Of a DNA stretch of 64,000 nucleotides, positions 37,083 through 47,179 are shown piece after piece. Each line of letters begins with the position of its first letter. Position 1 is the first letter of the stretch. Location of the stretch: NCBI RefSeq assembly GCF_001639105.2, contig NZ_CP015285.1, positions 1,604,501 to 1,668,500 on the forward strand, given 5' to 3'. Source of the stretch: Azospirillum humicireducens. Its GTDB lineage: Bacteria; Pseudomonadota; Alphaproteobacteria; Azospirillales; Azospirillaceae. Both the position numbers and the translations under genes were made by a program. The notes below the pieces were generated by a model. It was not told where the DNA came from. It saw only the letters and a list, made by a program, of their open reading frames with translations, and made no database searches.

Positions 37083-37981
37083 TCAGCCCTCTCCGACGGA
37101 GGCTCCAGAGGATGACGGGCGCGGAAGGCACGGGCGAGCGCGGCGAAGCCGGCGACGTCGATCTCCTCGGCCCGCGCGGTCGGGGCGAGGCCGGTCTCCT
37201 CCAGCAGGGCTTCGGCGTGGCCCAGCGACTTCAGGCTCTGACGCAGCATCTTGCGGCGCTGGCCGAAGGCGGCGGCGGTGACCTGCTCCAGCGCGCGCCA
37301 GTCGGCCGGCTCCGGGTTGGCCCGCGGGGTCAGATGGACGACCGTCGATTCGACCTTCGGCGGCGGGGTGAAGGCGCGCGGCGGCAGGTTGAACAGCACG
37401 CGGGCGTCGGAGCGCCATTGGGTGATGACCGACAGCCGGCCATAGGCCTTGCTGCCCGGCTTCGCCACCAGCCGGTCGGCGACCTCCTTCTGGAACATCA
37501 GCGTCAGGCTGACATAGGCCTCGATGCGCGCCAGCCAGCCGAGCAGAAGCGGCGTCGCGACGTTGTAGGGAAGATTGGCGACGATGGCGCGCGGGGCGGG
37601 AGCGAGGTCCTCCGGATCCACCGTCAGGGCGTCGGCCTCGACGATCGACAGGCGGCCCTGGGACGCCTCGATCACGTCCTGCAGCGCCTCGATGAAGCGG
37701 CGGTCGCGTTCGATGGCGATCACCTTCACCGCGTCGGTCGCCAGAAGCGCGCGGGTCAGTCCGCCGGGACCGGGTCCGACCTCGATGGCGGTGGTGCCGG
37801 CCGGCAGATTGGCCGAGCGCGCGATCCGTCCCGTCAGGTTCAGGTCGAGCAGGAAATTCTGCCCCAGCGACTTGCGAGCCTCCAGCCCGAAGCGCGCGAT
37901 CACGTCGCGCAGCGGCGGCAGGGCGTGCGGGTCGAAAGCGGCGGCGGCGGGAGCGGCGGGGGCGGAGATCGGGTCGGTCAT
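37079..37981 (-). CDS. rsmA: 16S rRNA dimethyladenosine transferase
   Basis: 300 aa from ATG 37981. The SAM-binding motif is [15 protein letters not shown], and NLPYN (in [15 protein letters not shown]) is the catalytic motif. [18 protein letters not shown] at the start is the KsgA signature. It dimethylates A1518 and A1519 of 16S rRNA. The frame extends upstream to 38323 without similarity. The Ala/Pro-rich leader of about 20 residues is unusual but follows a good ATG. arfB overlaps its stop. Confidence 0.96.
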   Translation of the reverse strand: MTDPISAPAAPAAAAFDPHALPPLRDVIARFGLEARKSLGQNFLLDLNLTGRIARSANLPAGTTAIEVGPGPGGLTRALLATDAVKVIAIERDRRFIEALQDVIEASQGRLSIVEADALTVDPEDLAPAPRAIVANLPYNVATPLLLGWLARIEAYVSLTLMFQKEVADRLVAKPGSKAYGRLSVITQWRSDARVLFNLPPRAFTPPPKVESTVVHLTPRANPEPADWRALEQVTAAAFGQRRKMLRQSLKSLGHAEALLEETGLAPTARAEEIDVAGFAALARAFRARHPLEPPSERAE

Positions 37982-38037
37982 TCCCGACTTATAGGCATCC
38001 CCCGCGCGCTTCACCAGACGGCAGTTTGCAGCAGTGG

Positions 38038-38346
38038 TTACAGCAGGCGGCGCAGCAGCACGACGGTGGCCACGCCGCCCGCCACCGCGACCACCATCGG
38101 CACCCGCCGGGCGATCAGGCAGACGCAGGCGGCGGCCAGGGCGTCGGACGGGCGCGAGAGGGCGGCGGGCGTCACCAGCGCCACCAGCACCGCGCCCGGC
38201 GTGGCCTCCAGCGCCGCATTGGCCGCCGGGCCGAGACGTACCCGCGCCACCAGCCACGGCCCGCCGATCCGGGTCATCCAGGTGAGGAGCGCCCCGCCCA
38301 GCACGATGGCGAAGACGTTCCAATCCAGTTGCAACGACTCAAGCAT
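38038..38346 (-). CDS. azlD: AzlD branched-chain amino acid export subunit
   Basis: 102 aa with four hydrophobic segments. Contains the AzlD pattern [13 protein letters not shown] and [20 protein letters not shown]. With AzlC it forms an exporter. Its start lies within the last 8 bp of azlC. Confidence 0.9.
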   Translation of the reverse strand: MLESLQLDWNVFAIVLGGALLTWMTRIGGPWLVARVRLGPAANAALEATPGAVLVALVTPAALSRPSDALAAACVCLIARRVPMVVAVAGGVATVVLLRRLL

Positions 38347-39085
38347 CGGGCGCCCTCCCCGGCCACCTGGCTTGAGCGGCGGCAACGGCGCCGCCCGCCA
38401 GCGCACCGGCGATGATGTGCCAGGTCCCGCCGGGCGACAGCGCATGGACGGCCAGCGCGGCGGCGGCACTCGCCAGCCAGGGCGGCAGCGAACCCACGCC
38501 GCGCCAGAATCCGGCAAGCAGGCAGAGGAAGACGGCGATGAAGGTGAAATCCAGTCCCCAGGCGGTGGGATCGGCGATCAGGGCGCCGGCCAGCGTGCCG
38601 GCCACCGTGCTGGCCAGCCATGCCAGATAGAGCGTCGCCGCCACCCCGTACCAGTAGGCCAGCGTCAGCTCCGGCCCGCGGCGCAGCGCCAGCGCCCATT
38701 GCTCGTCGGTCATGAAGAACAGCGCCAGACCGGCCCGCGCGTGCGGGATGCCGCGGAAGCGCGGCTCCAGCGTCGCCCCCATCAGCAGGTGGCGCAGGTT
38801 GACCAGCAGGATGGCACCGACCACTGCCAAGCCGGCGCTGCCCCCGCTGCCAGTCTTGGTCAGCAGTTCGACGGCGACGAACTGGGAACTGCCGGCGAAG
38901 ACCAGTGCGCTCATCAGCCCCATGTCCAGCGCCGACAGCCCGGCCTTGGCGGCGAGGCTGCCCAGCAGGAAGCCGAAAGGAACCGCACCCGCCACGATGG
39001 GCAGGCAATGGACGACACCTGCCGCGAACTCCTGCCGCGGGGATGCCGGTATGGCGATGCTGTCCATGCTCGTATGCTTGCTCAT
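38339..39085 (-). CDS. azlC: AzlC branched-chain amino acid permease
   Basis: 248 aa from ATG 39085. Membrane protein with AzlC signature AGAVPFGFLLGSLAAKAGLS, SALVFAGSSQFVAVELL and LLVNLRHLLMGATLEP. It exports branched-chain amino acids with AzlD. ATG 39067 is a second possible start. It begins 11 bp after the AraC gene, so araC-azlC-azlD is one operon. Confidence 0.92.
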   Translation of the reverse strand: MSKHTSMDSIAIPASPRQEFAAGVVHCLPIVAGAVPFGFLLGSLAAKAGLSALDMGLMSALVFAGSSQFVAVELLTKTGSGGSAGLAVVGAILLVNLRHLLMGATLEPRFRGIPHARAGLALFFMTDEQWALALRRGPELTLAYWYGVAATLYLAWLASTVAGTLAGALIADPTAWGLDFTFIAVFLCLLAGFWRGVGSLPPWLASAAAALAVHALSPGGTWHIIAGALAGGAVAAAQARWPGRAPDA

Positions 39086-39095
39086 GGGCGGCACG

Positions 39096-39980
39096 CTAGG
39101 CGGCCGCGGCGGCGCCGTCTTGGATGGGATTGCTGCCGCGCCGGTATTGGCCGGGCGAGACGCCGACACGGCCCTTGAACACGCGGTTGAAATGCGCCTG
39201 ATCGCAGAAGCCGCAGGCCAGCGCCACATCGGCCAGCGCCAGAGGCCCGATCAGCATCCGCTTGGCTTGCGCGACCCGGCGGTCGGTCAGATAGCCGTGC
39301 GGGGTCGTTCCCACCGCCGCGCGGAAGACGCGCAGCAGATGGAAGCGGCTGAGCCCCGCCGCCGCCGCCAGATCGGCCAGTTCAACCGGGCTGTCGAGAT
39401 GGGCGTCCAGATACTCCCGCGCGCGGCGAACGGCGGCCGGTTCCCGCCCCGCCTCGCGCGGGCGGGCGGTCAGGTCGCCGTGGCGCAGGGCCAGCGCGGT
39501 GAAGGCGCGCAGAGCATCGGTGTCGGTGCGCAAGGGTTCGCGATGCGGCCCCTCCAGCCCATGGTGCAGGCCGCGCAACAGCTGGAACAGCTCGGGGTCG
39601 TCGAGTTCGGTCGCGGCGAAATGCGGCGTGACCGACCGGCCGAGCGCGTCGGCCATCGCTTGCCCGAACAGGGCCACCGATGGATAGAACATGCGGTAGG
39701 CATAGCCGTCCTCGGCCGGGCGGCCGTCGTGCAGAATCTCCGGGTCCAGAACCACGACCTGCCCGGCCCGCGCCGCCCGCTCGGCACCGCGGCAGCGGTA
39801 CAGCTCGGTCCCGGCGGTGATGACGCCGACCACATAGGTCTCATGCGTGTGCGGCGCGTAGCTGTGGCGCTGGAAGCGGGCGTTCAGGCATTCCATGCCG
39901 TCAAAGCGCGCTTCCCGCCACAGCCGGGCGAAGTCGCCGCGGACCGCCGGAGTCTCCAACAGTGCGGATTGCTGGTCCAT
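39096..39980 (-). CDS. AraC family transcriptional regulator
   Basis: 294 aa from ATG 39980. N-terminal cupin ligand domain (AraC_binding; SYAPHTHETYVVGVITAGTE, VVVLDPEILHDGRPAED). C-terminal double helix-turn-helix: LDSPVELADLAAAAGLSRFH and ADVALACGFCDQAHFNRVFK. It probably senses an amino acid and controls the azlCD genes that follow at 11 bp spacing. This AraC-azlCD arrangement occurs widely in proteobacteria. The first half of the gap to the next gene (39981-40179) must hold its promoter. Confidence 0.9.
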   Translation of the reverse strand: MDQQSALLETPAVRGDFARLWREARFDGMECLNARFQRHSYAPHTHETYVVGVITAGTELYRCRGAERAARAGQVVVLDPEILHDGRPAEDGYAYRMFYPSVALFGQAMADALGRSVTPHFAATELDDPELFQLLRGLHHGLEGPHREPLRTDTDALRAFTALALRHGDLTARPREAGREPAAVRRAREYLDAHLDSPVELADLAAAAGLSRFHLLRVFRAAVGTTPHGYLTDRRVAQAKRMLIGPLALADVALACGFCDQAHFNRVFKGRVGVSPGQYRRGSNPIQDGAAAAA

Positions 39981-40179
39981 GCCGCAGTCTAACAGGCGGG
40001 AACGGCGCTCGTCTTGGACAGGATTGCGAAAGCGGGGTCTCGGCGGAGCCCCTGAACATTCCTTTCGTCCACCTACGGTTACAAACGGATACAAAGAACA
40101 CGCTTGCAGGTTATCAAGCAGTTACAGTCGGGCGCGATCCTTCCGGAAAATCGAGACATCAACCGGAAAGACGACCGCC

Positions 40180-40734
40180 ATGACCACCATCGACACCCCG
40201 AACCGGACCGCCGGAAAGAGCCGGGTCTCATTCTCAAAGACCATGACCCGCGACGTGGTTACCCCCGTCACCATCGTCACCTTCGTCGTGTCCACCGTGA
40301 CCGGCATCATGCTGCTGCTGCACTGGAACACCGGGCTGGTGCGCTTCTCCCACGAATGGTTGAGCGTGCTGTTCTCCGCCATCGCGCTCTGGCATCTGGT
40401 GAAGAACTGGCGCGCCTTCGCCGGCTATCTGAAGCGGCACGCCGCCCAAGCCGCCTTCATTGCCAGCATCGTCGTGTCGGTGGTGTTCACCGGCATGACC
40501 GGCACCACCGGCGGCGGCGGCGTCAATCCGGGGGCGGTGTTCGGCGCGCTGTCGGGCGCCACGCTCGAAGCGGCGGCGCCGGCGCTGGGGCTGCCCGCCG
40601 ACAAGGCGGTGGAGGTGCTGAAGGCCGCGAACATCCAGGCCGCACCGGGCGAGACGCTGACCGTCATCGGTGAGCGCGCCGGCAGGACCGGGGCGGCGGT
40701 CGCCAGCATGCTGGCCGCCAAACGGCCGCTCTGA
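40180..40734 (+). CDS. DUF4405 membrane protein
   Basis: 184 aa from ATG 40180. A hydrophilic start is followed by TVTGIMLLLHWNTGLVRFSH, a second helix around EWLSVLFSAIALWHLVKNW, and a third at AAFIASIVVSVVFTG. Conserved histidines in the helices (HWN, HEW, WHL) suggest heme ligation as in cytochrome-b-like DUF4405 proteins. The C-terminal 70 residues form a soluble helical part ending AAKRPL. Electron transfer is inferred only. It is divergent from the AraC gene and convergent with the SNF2 gene (3-bp gap). Confidence 0.75.
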   Translation: MTTIDTPNRTAGKSRVSFSKTMTRDVVTPVTIVTFVVSTVTGIMLLLHWNTGLVRFSHEWLSVLFSAIALWHLVKNWRAFAGYLKRHAAQAAFIASIVVSVVFTGMTGTTGGGGVNPGAVFGALSGATLEAAAPALGLPADKAVEVLKAANIQAAPGETLTVIGERAGRTGAAVASMLAAKRPL

Positions 40735-40737
40735 CGC

Positions 40738-43700
40738 CTACTCCTCCTCGCCGTCGCCCAGCAGATAGTCGATGTCGCCGCCGTCGAGAGCGCTGACCAG
40801 CCCCTTGCCCTCGATGGTGGCGGCGGACAGGCTGCCCTTGCGGCGCTGCAGGTCGAGGATGCGCTCCTCCACCGTGTTGGCGGCGATCAGCTTGTAGACG
40901 AAGACCGGCTTGTCCTGGCCGATGCGATAGGCGCGGTCGGTCGCCTGATCCTCGGCGGCGGGGTTCCACCAGGGATCGTAATGGATCACCGTGTCGGCGG
41001 CGGTCAGGTTCAGGCCGCGGCCGCCCGCCTTCAGGCTGATCAGGAAGACCGGGACCTCGCGGTTCTGGAAGCGGTTCACCGGCAGGGCGCGGTCCAGCGT
41101 GCGGCCGGTCAGCTCGACATAGGGAACCGCAGCCTTCTCCAGCTCCAGCTTGATCAGGTCGAGCATGGTGGTGAACTGCGAGAAGATCAGGATGCGGCGG
41201 CCTTCCGGCACCATCTCCTTCACCATCTCGGTCAGGGCGGCCAGCTTGGCGCTGTGGCGCCCCTTGCCGCCACCTGCGCCGCCCAGCGATTTCAGCAGGC
41301 GCGGGTCGCAGCAGACCTGACGCAGCTTCAACAGCGCGTCGATCACCGCGATGGCGTTCTGGCCCAAACCCTTGCCGCTGGCGGCCAGCGCCGCGCGCAC
41401 CGTCTCGTTCACCGACAGGCGGATGGTCTCGTACAGGTCGCGCTGGTCGCGGTCGAGGTCGATGCGCACCACCACCTCGGTCTTCGGCGGCAGCTCCTTC
41501 GCCACCGCCTCCTTGGTGCGGCGGAGCAGGAAGGGGCGGATGCGGCGCATCAGCAGGTTGGCGCGGGTGTTGTCGCCGCGCTTCTCGATGGGCACGCGGT
41601 AACGCTTGCCGAAATCCTTGCGGTCGCCCAGCAGGCCCGGCATCAGGAAGGCGAACTGGCTCCACAGCTCGCCCAGATTGTTCTCCACCGGAGTGCCCGA
41701 CAGGCAGAGCCGGTGCCTTGCGGGCAGCGCCGCCACCGCGCGGGTCGCCTTGCCGTCGGGGTTCTTGATCGCCTGCGCCTCGTCCAGGACGATCATGTGC
41801 CAGGTCAGCCGCTTCAGCAGGTCGATGTCGCGCGCCACCACGCCATAGGTGGTGACGACGATGTGGGCGCGGTCGAGCTCGGACAGCTTGCCATGGCGGT
41901 CGATGCCATGCAGCACCACGACGCGCAGATGCGGGGTGAAGCGTTCCGATTCCGCCACCCAGTTGGGCACGAGGCTGGTCGGCACCACAACCATGCAAGG
42001 CTCGGTCAGCCGGCCCTCATGCTCCTCCATGGCGATGTGGGCCAGCGTCTGGGCGGTCTTGCCCAGCCCCATGTCGTCGGCCAGGATGCCGGCGACGTTG
42101 TTGGCGCGCAGGCTCTGCATCCAGGCCAGCCCGGAGCGCTGATAGTCGCGCAACTCGCCCCGGAAGCCCGGCGGCGGGGTCATGTCGCCGGGCATCTCGT
42201 CGGCGCGCAGGCGCTGGAGATAGCCGTCGATCTGCGCCGTCTCGTCGCCGCGCCGGGCGATCAGGTCGTCGATGTCCAGCAGGGAATCGGCCTCGGCCAG
42301 CGGCACCTTCAGCCGATCGCCGCTGCTGCGCCCGCTGTCGAGCATCGCCTCCAGAACGCTGAGCAGCCGCTCGATGCGCTCGGCCGGCAGGGCCAGGACG
42401 TTGCCGTCGTCGAGAACGATGTGGGCGCGCCCGTCGATGATGCGGGTGGTCGACAGGCCGCCCTTCTCCACCAGCCGGGCGAGGATCGGCAGCAGAGGCT
42501 GACGCTCGCCGTCGATCTCGACGCCGACATCCAGGTCGAACCAGCCGTCGCCGGCATCCCGCACCGCGACCTCGACCTCGGCCCCCGGCTCGATCACCTT
42601 GGTGCCGAAATCGGCGCCGACCTCCATGACCCAGCCGGCCTTGGTCAGGGCCGGAACCTCCGTCGTGAGGAAATGCTGCCAGCGCTCCTCCACGTCGCGG
42701 CCGGTCAGCCAGTGGACCCGCGCACCGCGGGCGTTCAGGGCACCCTTGGGCGGCTCGATCCGCGCCTGGGCGAAGCCGAGGCCGGACAGCCGGTCCAGCG
42801 CCGCCTGCTCGTCGGCCTTGTCGCGGCGGACGAAGGTGACGTCGCCGAACTCGTCCTCGTAGCGGGCGAACTGGCGCTGATCGTCGGGTTCGATCTCCAC
42901 CGGGCGGCCGGGCTCGCCATAGTCGAAGGACAGGCGCAGCACATCGACCAGCCCGTCGGCCGGCGTCACCACGCGACCCAGCCGGGCGACGATGCGCGGC
43001 GACCTCTCGACGATGGCCGCGGCGGCGTCGGCGCCGCTGCGCACGCCGGGAATGCCGGTGTCGCGGAAGCTGGCCGCCGGCATCGGCGGCGGTGCGGTGA
43101 TGCGCGGCATCGACGCGACCCCGCCGCGCGACGGGCCGAACAGACGGGACGGCGTCGCCTTGGATGGAACCGGCGGCGGCACCGGCGCGGGCGGCACCGG
43201 CTTGGCCTTCGGCACCTCCACCACCTGGAGATCGACCGGGAAGACGGTTCCGGTGGCGCTGTCGACGCACCAGTAGGATTGGCCCTTCACCAGCACGCTG
43301 CGTTCGGGCAGGCCGGTCGGGCGCAGCTTGCGGGTCGCGGGATCGCGGAAGGTGCGGACGGTGCGGCCCGGCGCCTCGGCCAGCGGGGTGCCGTCGCGCC
43401 AGCGCAGCCGCCCGGTGGAGAGCAGGCGGCGCAGCAGGCGGTCCACCGCCTCCCCCCGGCTCTTGGCGACGGGCGTGCGCTCGGTCCCGCCGCCGCCGAG
43501 CAGGCGGGCGATGGCACGGTCGGCGTCGCCGTCGAGCGAACGTGGCGCCTTCGCCAGCACATCGCGCGGCGTGGCGGGGCTGCTGTCGGCCGATCCCTCC
43601 GCCACGAACTCCGCCAGGATGTAGCAGGCGACATCGCCCTGCCCCGGCTCAAGCGTCCAGCGCAGGCTGCGCACCGGCTCCGGCTTCGGCGCGGGCGGCG

Positions 43701-44202
43701 CGGGCGGAGGCGGCGCCACGCTGCGGATCGGCGGCGGGACCGGCGCGCGGACCAGCGACAGCGGCGGTTTGGGTGCGGGAGGAGGCGGGGGTGCGACAGC
43801 AGGAACTGGAGGAGGAGGCGGGGGTGGCGCGATCGGCGCCTTGACGTCGGCGACGTCGAACAGTGAGGCGCGGCGCCATTCCGGGCGGCTTTCCAGCGCC
43901 AGCATCGCCGCCGCAGCCATGTGGGCGCAGGCGTTGCGGCCGCAGGTGCAGCTGCGGTCGAGCACGATGCCGCGCTTGCCCTGCACCGGATACACCGTCA
44001 CCCCCAGCCGGCGGCCGAGATCGCTGACCTCCGCCTTGATCCGGTCGCCGCCGGGGGGCCCCAGCGTCACCGCGCCGGTCATCATCAGCGTGCGGCCGCG
44101 TTGCAGCGTCTTGGCATCGAAGACGCGCGTCAGGTCCTCCTGGGCGAAGGGGACGGCGGCGCCACCCGAAGGGCCACGCGGCAGGGCATCGAATAGCGAC
44201 AT
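40738..44202 (-). CDS. SWIM zinc-finger SNF2-family helicase
   Basis: 1154 aa from ATG 44202 (MSLFDALPRGPSGG). A SWIM zinc finger (SCTCGRNACAHMAAA) lies near residue 88. A Pro-rich stretch follows, and a long non-conserved region. The SNF2 helicase core occupies about 680-1130, with Walker A in ILADDMGLGKTAQTLAH, DEAQ in VLDEAQAIKNPDG, and the last motif TDRAYRIGQ. Bacterial SWIM-SNF2 proteins are thought to remodel nucleoprotein, including displacement of polymerase as RapA does. Role here is unproven. The adjoining DUF4405 gene is convergent. Confidence 0.9.
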   Translation of the reverse strand: MSLFDALPRGPSGGAAVPFAQEDLTRVFDAKTLQRGRTLMMTGAVTLGPPGGDRIKAEVSDLGRRLGVTVYPVQGKRGIVLDRSCTCGRNACAHMAAAAMLALESRPEWRRASLFDVADVKAPIAPPPPPPPVPAVAPPPPPAPKPPLSLVRAPVPPPIRSVAPPPPAPPAPKPEPVRSLRWTLEPGQGDVACYILAEFVAEGSADSSPATPRDVLAKAPRSLDGDADRAIARLLGGGGTERTPVAKSRGEAVDRLLRRLLSTGRLRWRDGTPLAEAPGRTVRTFRDPATRKLRPTGLPERSVLVKGQSYWCVDSATGTVFPVDLQVVEVPKAKPVPPAPVPPPVPSKATPSRLFGPSRGGVASMPRITAPPPMPAASFRDTGIPGVRSGADAAAAIVERSPRIVARLGRVVTPADGLVDVLRLSFDYGEPGRPVEIEPDDQRQFARYEDEFGDVTFVRRDKADEQAALDRLSGLGFAQARIEPPKGALNARGARVHWLTGRDVEERWQHFLTTEVPALTKAGWVMEVGADFGTKVIEPGAEVEVAVRDAGDGWFDLDVGVEIDGERQPLLPILARLVEKGGLSTTRIIDGRAHIVLDDGNVLALPAERIERLLSVLEAMLDSGRSSGDRLKVPLAEADSLLDIDDLIARRGDETAQIDGYLQRLRADEMPGDMTPPPGFRGELRDYQRSGLAWMQSLRANNVAGILADDMGLGKTAQTLAHIAMEEHEGRLTEPCMVVVPTSLVPNWVAESERFTPHLRVVVLHGIDRHGKLSELDRAHIVVTTYGVVARDIDLLKRLTWHMIVLDEAQAIKNPDGKATRAVAALPARHRLCLSGTPVENNLGELWSQFAFLMPGLLGDRKDFGKRYRVPIEKRGDNTRANLLMRRIRPFLLRRTKEAVAKELPPKTEVVVRIDLDRDQRDLYETIRLSVNETVRAALAASGKGLGQNAIAVIDALLKLRQVCCDPRLLKSLGGAGGGKGRHSAKLAALTEMVKEMVPEGRRILIFSQFTTMLDLIKLELEKAAVPYVELTGRTLDRALPVNRFQNREVPVFLISLKAGGRGLNLTAADTVIHYDPWWNPAAEDQATDRAYRIGQDKPVFVYKLIAANTVEERILDLQRRKGSLSAATIEGKGLVSALDGGDIDYLLGDGEEE

Positions 44203-44311
44203 GCGGTGCGGAAGTGACCTGGCCGGAACGGAACGGAAACGGGGCGTCGGTATAGGACCTTGCGCCGCGCGACGCAAGCCCCTGGCTCACGCTTGCGGGG
44301 GTGCCGGGCTT

Positions 44312-44331
44312 CCGGGGGCTCGAGCCTCCGG
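44312..44331. repeat. 20-bp palindrome CCGGgGGCTCGAGCCtCCGG
   Basis: An almost perfect palindrome centred on CTCGAG in the gap between the PAP2 and SNF2 genes. No T-run. It could be a transcription-end structure or a binding site. Confidence 0.35.
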
Positions 44332-44390
44332 ATCACGCGCGACCGCCCGTCATACCACAGGACGCCGCCGGCTTCATCCCGATTGGTGGC

Positions 44391-45056
44391 TTATCCTCGG
44401 GCGCCTGGGAAGACCCGGCCGGCCAGTTCGCACAGCCCGGCGCCGCTGCCGAAATGATGGGCGACGCGGCGGATGGTCCCCTCGACGAAGGACGGGTCGC
44501 CGGCATGGACCAGCAGCGCGAGGCCGAGCGCCAACGCTCCGACCAGCCAGGGCGACACACGCAGGTGCGGCGCGCCGTCCTTTCGGCTGGTCCACAGGAA
44601 CAGCAGGACCGACAGGCCGCCGATCAGCAGACCGGCCACCACCTCCGCCCCCGAATGGGCCGACACCGCGACACGGGACGCGCCGATGGCCAGCACCAGT
44701 GCGACCGACGCCAGCGGCAGCCCCACCCTGAGCCAGACGGAGCCGGCGTTGCGCGCCGCCAGCGCCGCCACCGAGCCGTAGAAGACGGCGGCGAAGGCGG
44801 CATGACCGCTGGGGCTGACGAAGCGGTCGCCGGCGAACAGCGAGGGAAACAGCGGAAAGTCCGGCAGGCCGCAGCCATGCCCCACCAGCTTGAGCACCAC
44901 CATGGTGCCGAGGCAGAGCGACAACGCCAGCAGCCAGCGCAGCGCGAGCGGCGCCGAATGGCGACGCCAGAGGGCTGTCGCATAGAGGGCGGAAAGCGGA
45001 ACGAGAAGGCTGCTGCTGCCCAGATGGGTGATGGCGCCGCTGGCGGTGGCGAACAT
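44391..45056 (-). CDS. PAP2 family phosphatase
   Basis: 221 aa with about six hydrophobic segments. The three phosphatase motifs are partly visible: LKLVGHGCGLPDFPLFPSL, FVSPSGHAAFAAVFYGS, and ASRVAVSAHSGAEVVAG with its catalytic His. Substrates in this family are lipid phosphates such as undecaprenyl or phosphatidyl phosphates. The SGHA and SRVAVSAHS motifs are close to canonical, while the first motif is weak. No neighbour gives a pathway. Confidence 0.82.
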   Translation of the reverse strand: MFATASGAITHLGSSSLLVPLSALYATALWRRHSAPLALRWLLALSLCLGTMVVLKLVGHGCGLPDFPLFPSLFAGDRFVSPSGHAAFAAVFYGSVAALAARNAGSVWLRVGLPLASVALVLAIGASRVAVSAHSGAEVVAGLLIGGLSVLLFLWTSRKDGAPHLRVSPWLVGALALGLALLVHAGDPSFVEGTIRRVAHHFGSGAGLCELAGRVFPGARG

Positions 45057-45199
45057 CGGGCCCCCATGGATGGCGATGGAACGAACGGCTTTGCCAGATG
45101 GTGCGACGCAGCACGGGCAGCAAGATCACCTGGAAGGATCATTCACCACCCCTTTTTCTCCGACCGGACGGGCGGAGACGGGAGCGGAAGAGCCTGCCC

Positions 45200-46594
45200 C
45201 TACCCCTCCACCTGATCGGCGCGCGCGTCGCCGATGACGCAGTTGCGGCCCGACCGCTTCGCCTCGTAGAGCGCCTCGTCGGCGCGGCGGATCAGTCCCT
45301 CCGCCGTGTCGCCCAGCCGGCCGCCGATGGAGATGCCGATGGAGACGGTCACATTGATGTCGCCGCGGTCGTTCGATACGGCAAAGGGGGTGTCGGCGAT
45401 GCGCGACCGCAGGCGCTCCGCGACGATCAGCGCGGCCTCGCCGTCGGTATCCGGCAGGATGACAATGAACTCCTCGCCGCCCAGCCGGGCGACGAGATCG
45501 AAGGTGCGCAGGTTGCGGCTGGCGCGCGCCGACACCTCGCGCAGCACCTCGTCGCCGCTGGCATGGCCGTAGGTGTCGTTGACGACCTTGAAATGGTCGA
45601 TATCGAACATCAGCACCGACACCGGCTTGTGGCTGTCGATGGCGCGCTCCAGCAGCCGCGGCAGATGGGCATTGACGTAGCGGCGGTTGAAGACGCCGGT
45701 CAGGCTGTCGGTCAGCGCCATCGACAGGCTCTGCTCGTAATTGGAGCGCAGCCGTTCCTGGTAGCGCTTGCGCCGGATCTGGGTGCGGGCGCGGGCCAGC
45801 AGCTCGTTCCGGTCGACCGGCTTGACGACATAGTCGTTGGCGCCAAGCTCCAGCCCCTTGGCCACCTGCGCCAGATCGCCCTCGTCCACCATCAGCAGGA
45901 TGGGGACCTGCCGCGTCCGCTCGTGTGAGCGCAGCTGCGAACAGAGCCGCAGCCCGTCCTCGTTCAGCAAGGTCAGGCTGACGACCACGAGGTCGAGTTC
46001 GCTGCCCAGCGCGCGCTCCAGCGCCTTGGCGCAGGTGTCGGCCGACATGACCGTGTTGTGGTCGCGCCGCAGCGTCTCCGTCACCTTCTCCAGGTCGAGC
46101 ATGGAATCCTCCAGCACCAGCACGGTTGCGTGCTCGAAGGATTCGCTCAGCATGGTGCCGCTGCGTTCGATGACGCCGAACTGGCCGGACGTGCTTTCGC
46201 GCAGGCGCCATTCGTCCATCATCATCTTCAGGCGGACCAGCGAGCGCACGCGCGCGAACAGAGCGATGTCGTTCACCGGCTTGGTCAGGAAGTCGTCGGC
46301 ACCGGCCTCCAGCCCGCGCACGCGGTCGGCGATGTCGGACAGCGCCGTCACCATCACCACAGGGATGTGCATGGTGGCGGGATCGGAGCGGATCTTCTCG
46401 CAAACCTCGAAGCCGTCCATGCCCGGCATCATCACATCCAGCAGGACGATGTCCGGCGATTCCCGCCGCACCATCTCCAGCGCGTCCGGCCCGTTGTACG
46501 CCGTCAGCACATTGAAGTACTCGCGCGTCAGTTTCGCCGCGAGCAGCTTCACATTGGGCAGGACGTCATCGACGACAAGGACACGCGCGGACAT
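45200..46594 (-). CDS. pleD: PleD-type response regulator with diguanylate cyclase
   Basis: 464 aa. Receiver 1 (1-120) has the phosphoacceptor Asp53 in IVLLDVMMPGMDG. Receiver 2 (about 155-275) is degenerate at the phosphosite (LVVVSLTLL), as in Caulobacter PleD where it serves as an adaptor. The GGDEF domain has an intact active site GGEEF and the RxxD inhibitory site RTFD five residues before it. It makes c-di-GMP at the pole during stalk or cell-type transitions. It follows divK by 42 bp, as in Caulobacter. Confidence 0.94.
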   Translation of the reverse strand: MSARVLVVDDVLPNVKLLAAKLTREYFNVLTAYNGPDALEMVRRESPDIVLLDVMMPGMDGFEVCEKIRSDPATMHIPVVMVTALSDIADRVRGLEAGADDFLTKPVNDIALFARVRSLVRLKMMMDEWRLRESTSGQFGVIERSGTMLSESFEHATVLVLEDSMLDLEKVTETLRRDHNTVMSADTCAKALERALGSELDLVVVSLTLLNEDGLRLCSQLRSHERTRQVPILLMVDEGDLAQVAKGLELGANDYVVKPVDRNELLARARTQIRRKRYQERLRSNYEQSLSMALTDSLTGVFNRRYVNAHLPRLLERAIDSHKPVSVLMFDIDHFKVVNDTYGHASGDEVLREVSARASRNLRTFDLVARLGGEEFIVILPDTDGEAALIVAERLRSRIADTPFAVSNDRGDINVTVSIGISIGGRLGDTAEGLIRRADEALYEAKRSGRNCVIGDARADQVEG

Positions 46595-46636
46595 TGGAAG
46601 GTAAATTCCTGCAGAATTGCTACAGAGAAAACCGAC

Positions 46637-47044
46637 TCACCCAAGAAACTTCTTGATGGTCTCGAGAAACTTCACGACTGAAATGGGCTTCGCCACATAA
46701 TCCTCGCATCCGCCCTGACGGATCTTCTCCTCGTCACCCTTCATCGCGAAGGCGGTGACTGCGACGACGGGGATCGATTTCAGGTCCGGATCGTCCTTGA
46801 TCCAGCGGGTGACCTCCAGCCCCGACACTTCGGGCAGCTGGATGTCCATCAGGATCAGGTCGGGATGATGCTGGCGGGCCAGCCGCATCGCATCCATGCC
46901 GTCCCGGGTCTGCAGCGTGTCGTAGCCGTGCGCTTCGAGCAGGTCATGAAAGAGCTTCATGTTCAGCTCGTTGTCCTCGACGATGAGGACGGTCTTCGTC
47001 GGCTTGGCACCGGCCAAGGATGGACCGCCCGGCTCCGCTGACAT
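46637..47044 (-). CDS. divK: Single-domain response regulator DivK
   Basis: 135 aa from ATG 47044. Receiver domain with [20 protein letters not shown], phosphoacceptor Asp67 in [13 protein letters not shown], and the DivK signature [20 protein letters not shown] and [16 protein letters not shown]. No output domain. DivK controls CtrA through CckA/DivL, phosphorylated by DivJ and dephosphorylated by PleC, neither of which is in this window. The N-terminus is about 15 residues longer than in Caulobacter. pleD is downstream. Confidence 0.94.
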   Translation of the reverse strand: MSAEPGGPSLAGAKPTKTVLIVEDNELNMKLFHDLLEAHGYDTLQTRDGMDAMRLARQHHPDLILMDIQLPEVSGLEVTRWIKDDPDLKSIPVVAVTAFAMKGDEEKIRQGGCEDYVAKPISVVKFLETIKKFLG

Positions 47045-47179
47045 GCATCCTCCCCTGGGTCTGGCCCCTGCCCTCACGCCGTCCGATACCCGGATGCGCC
47101 TGCCGTTCCAAGATCGGACGGCGGGCGGGCGTGCGGCATCGCCCTCCGGTATACCCCCTTTCTGAATAGGTCGCGACGG

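Noticed and set aside
40981..43866. Plus-strand open frame (961 codons)
   Set aside because: Antisense to the SNF2 helicase; no recognisable domain.
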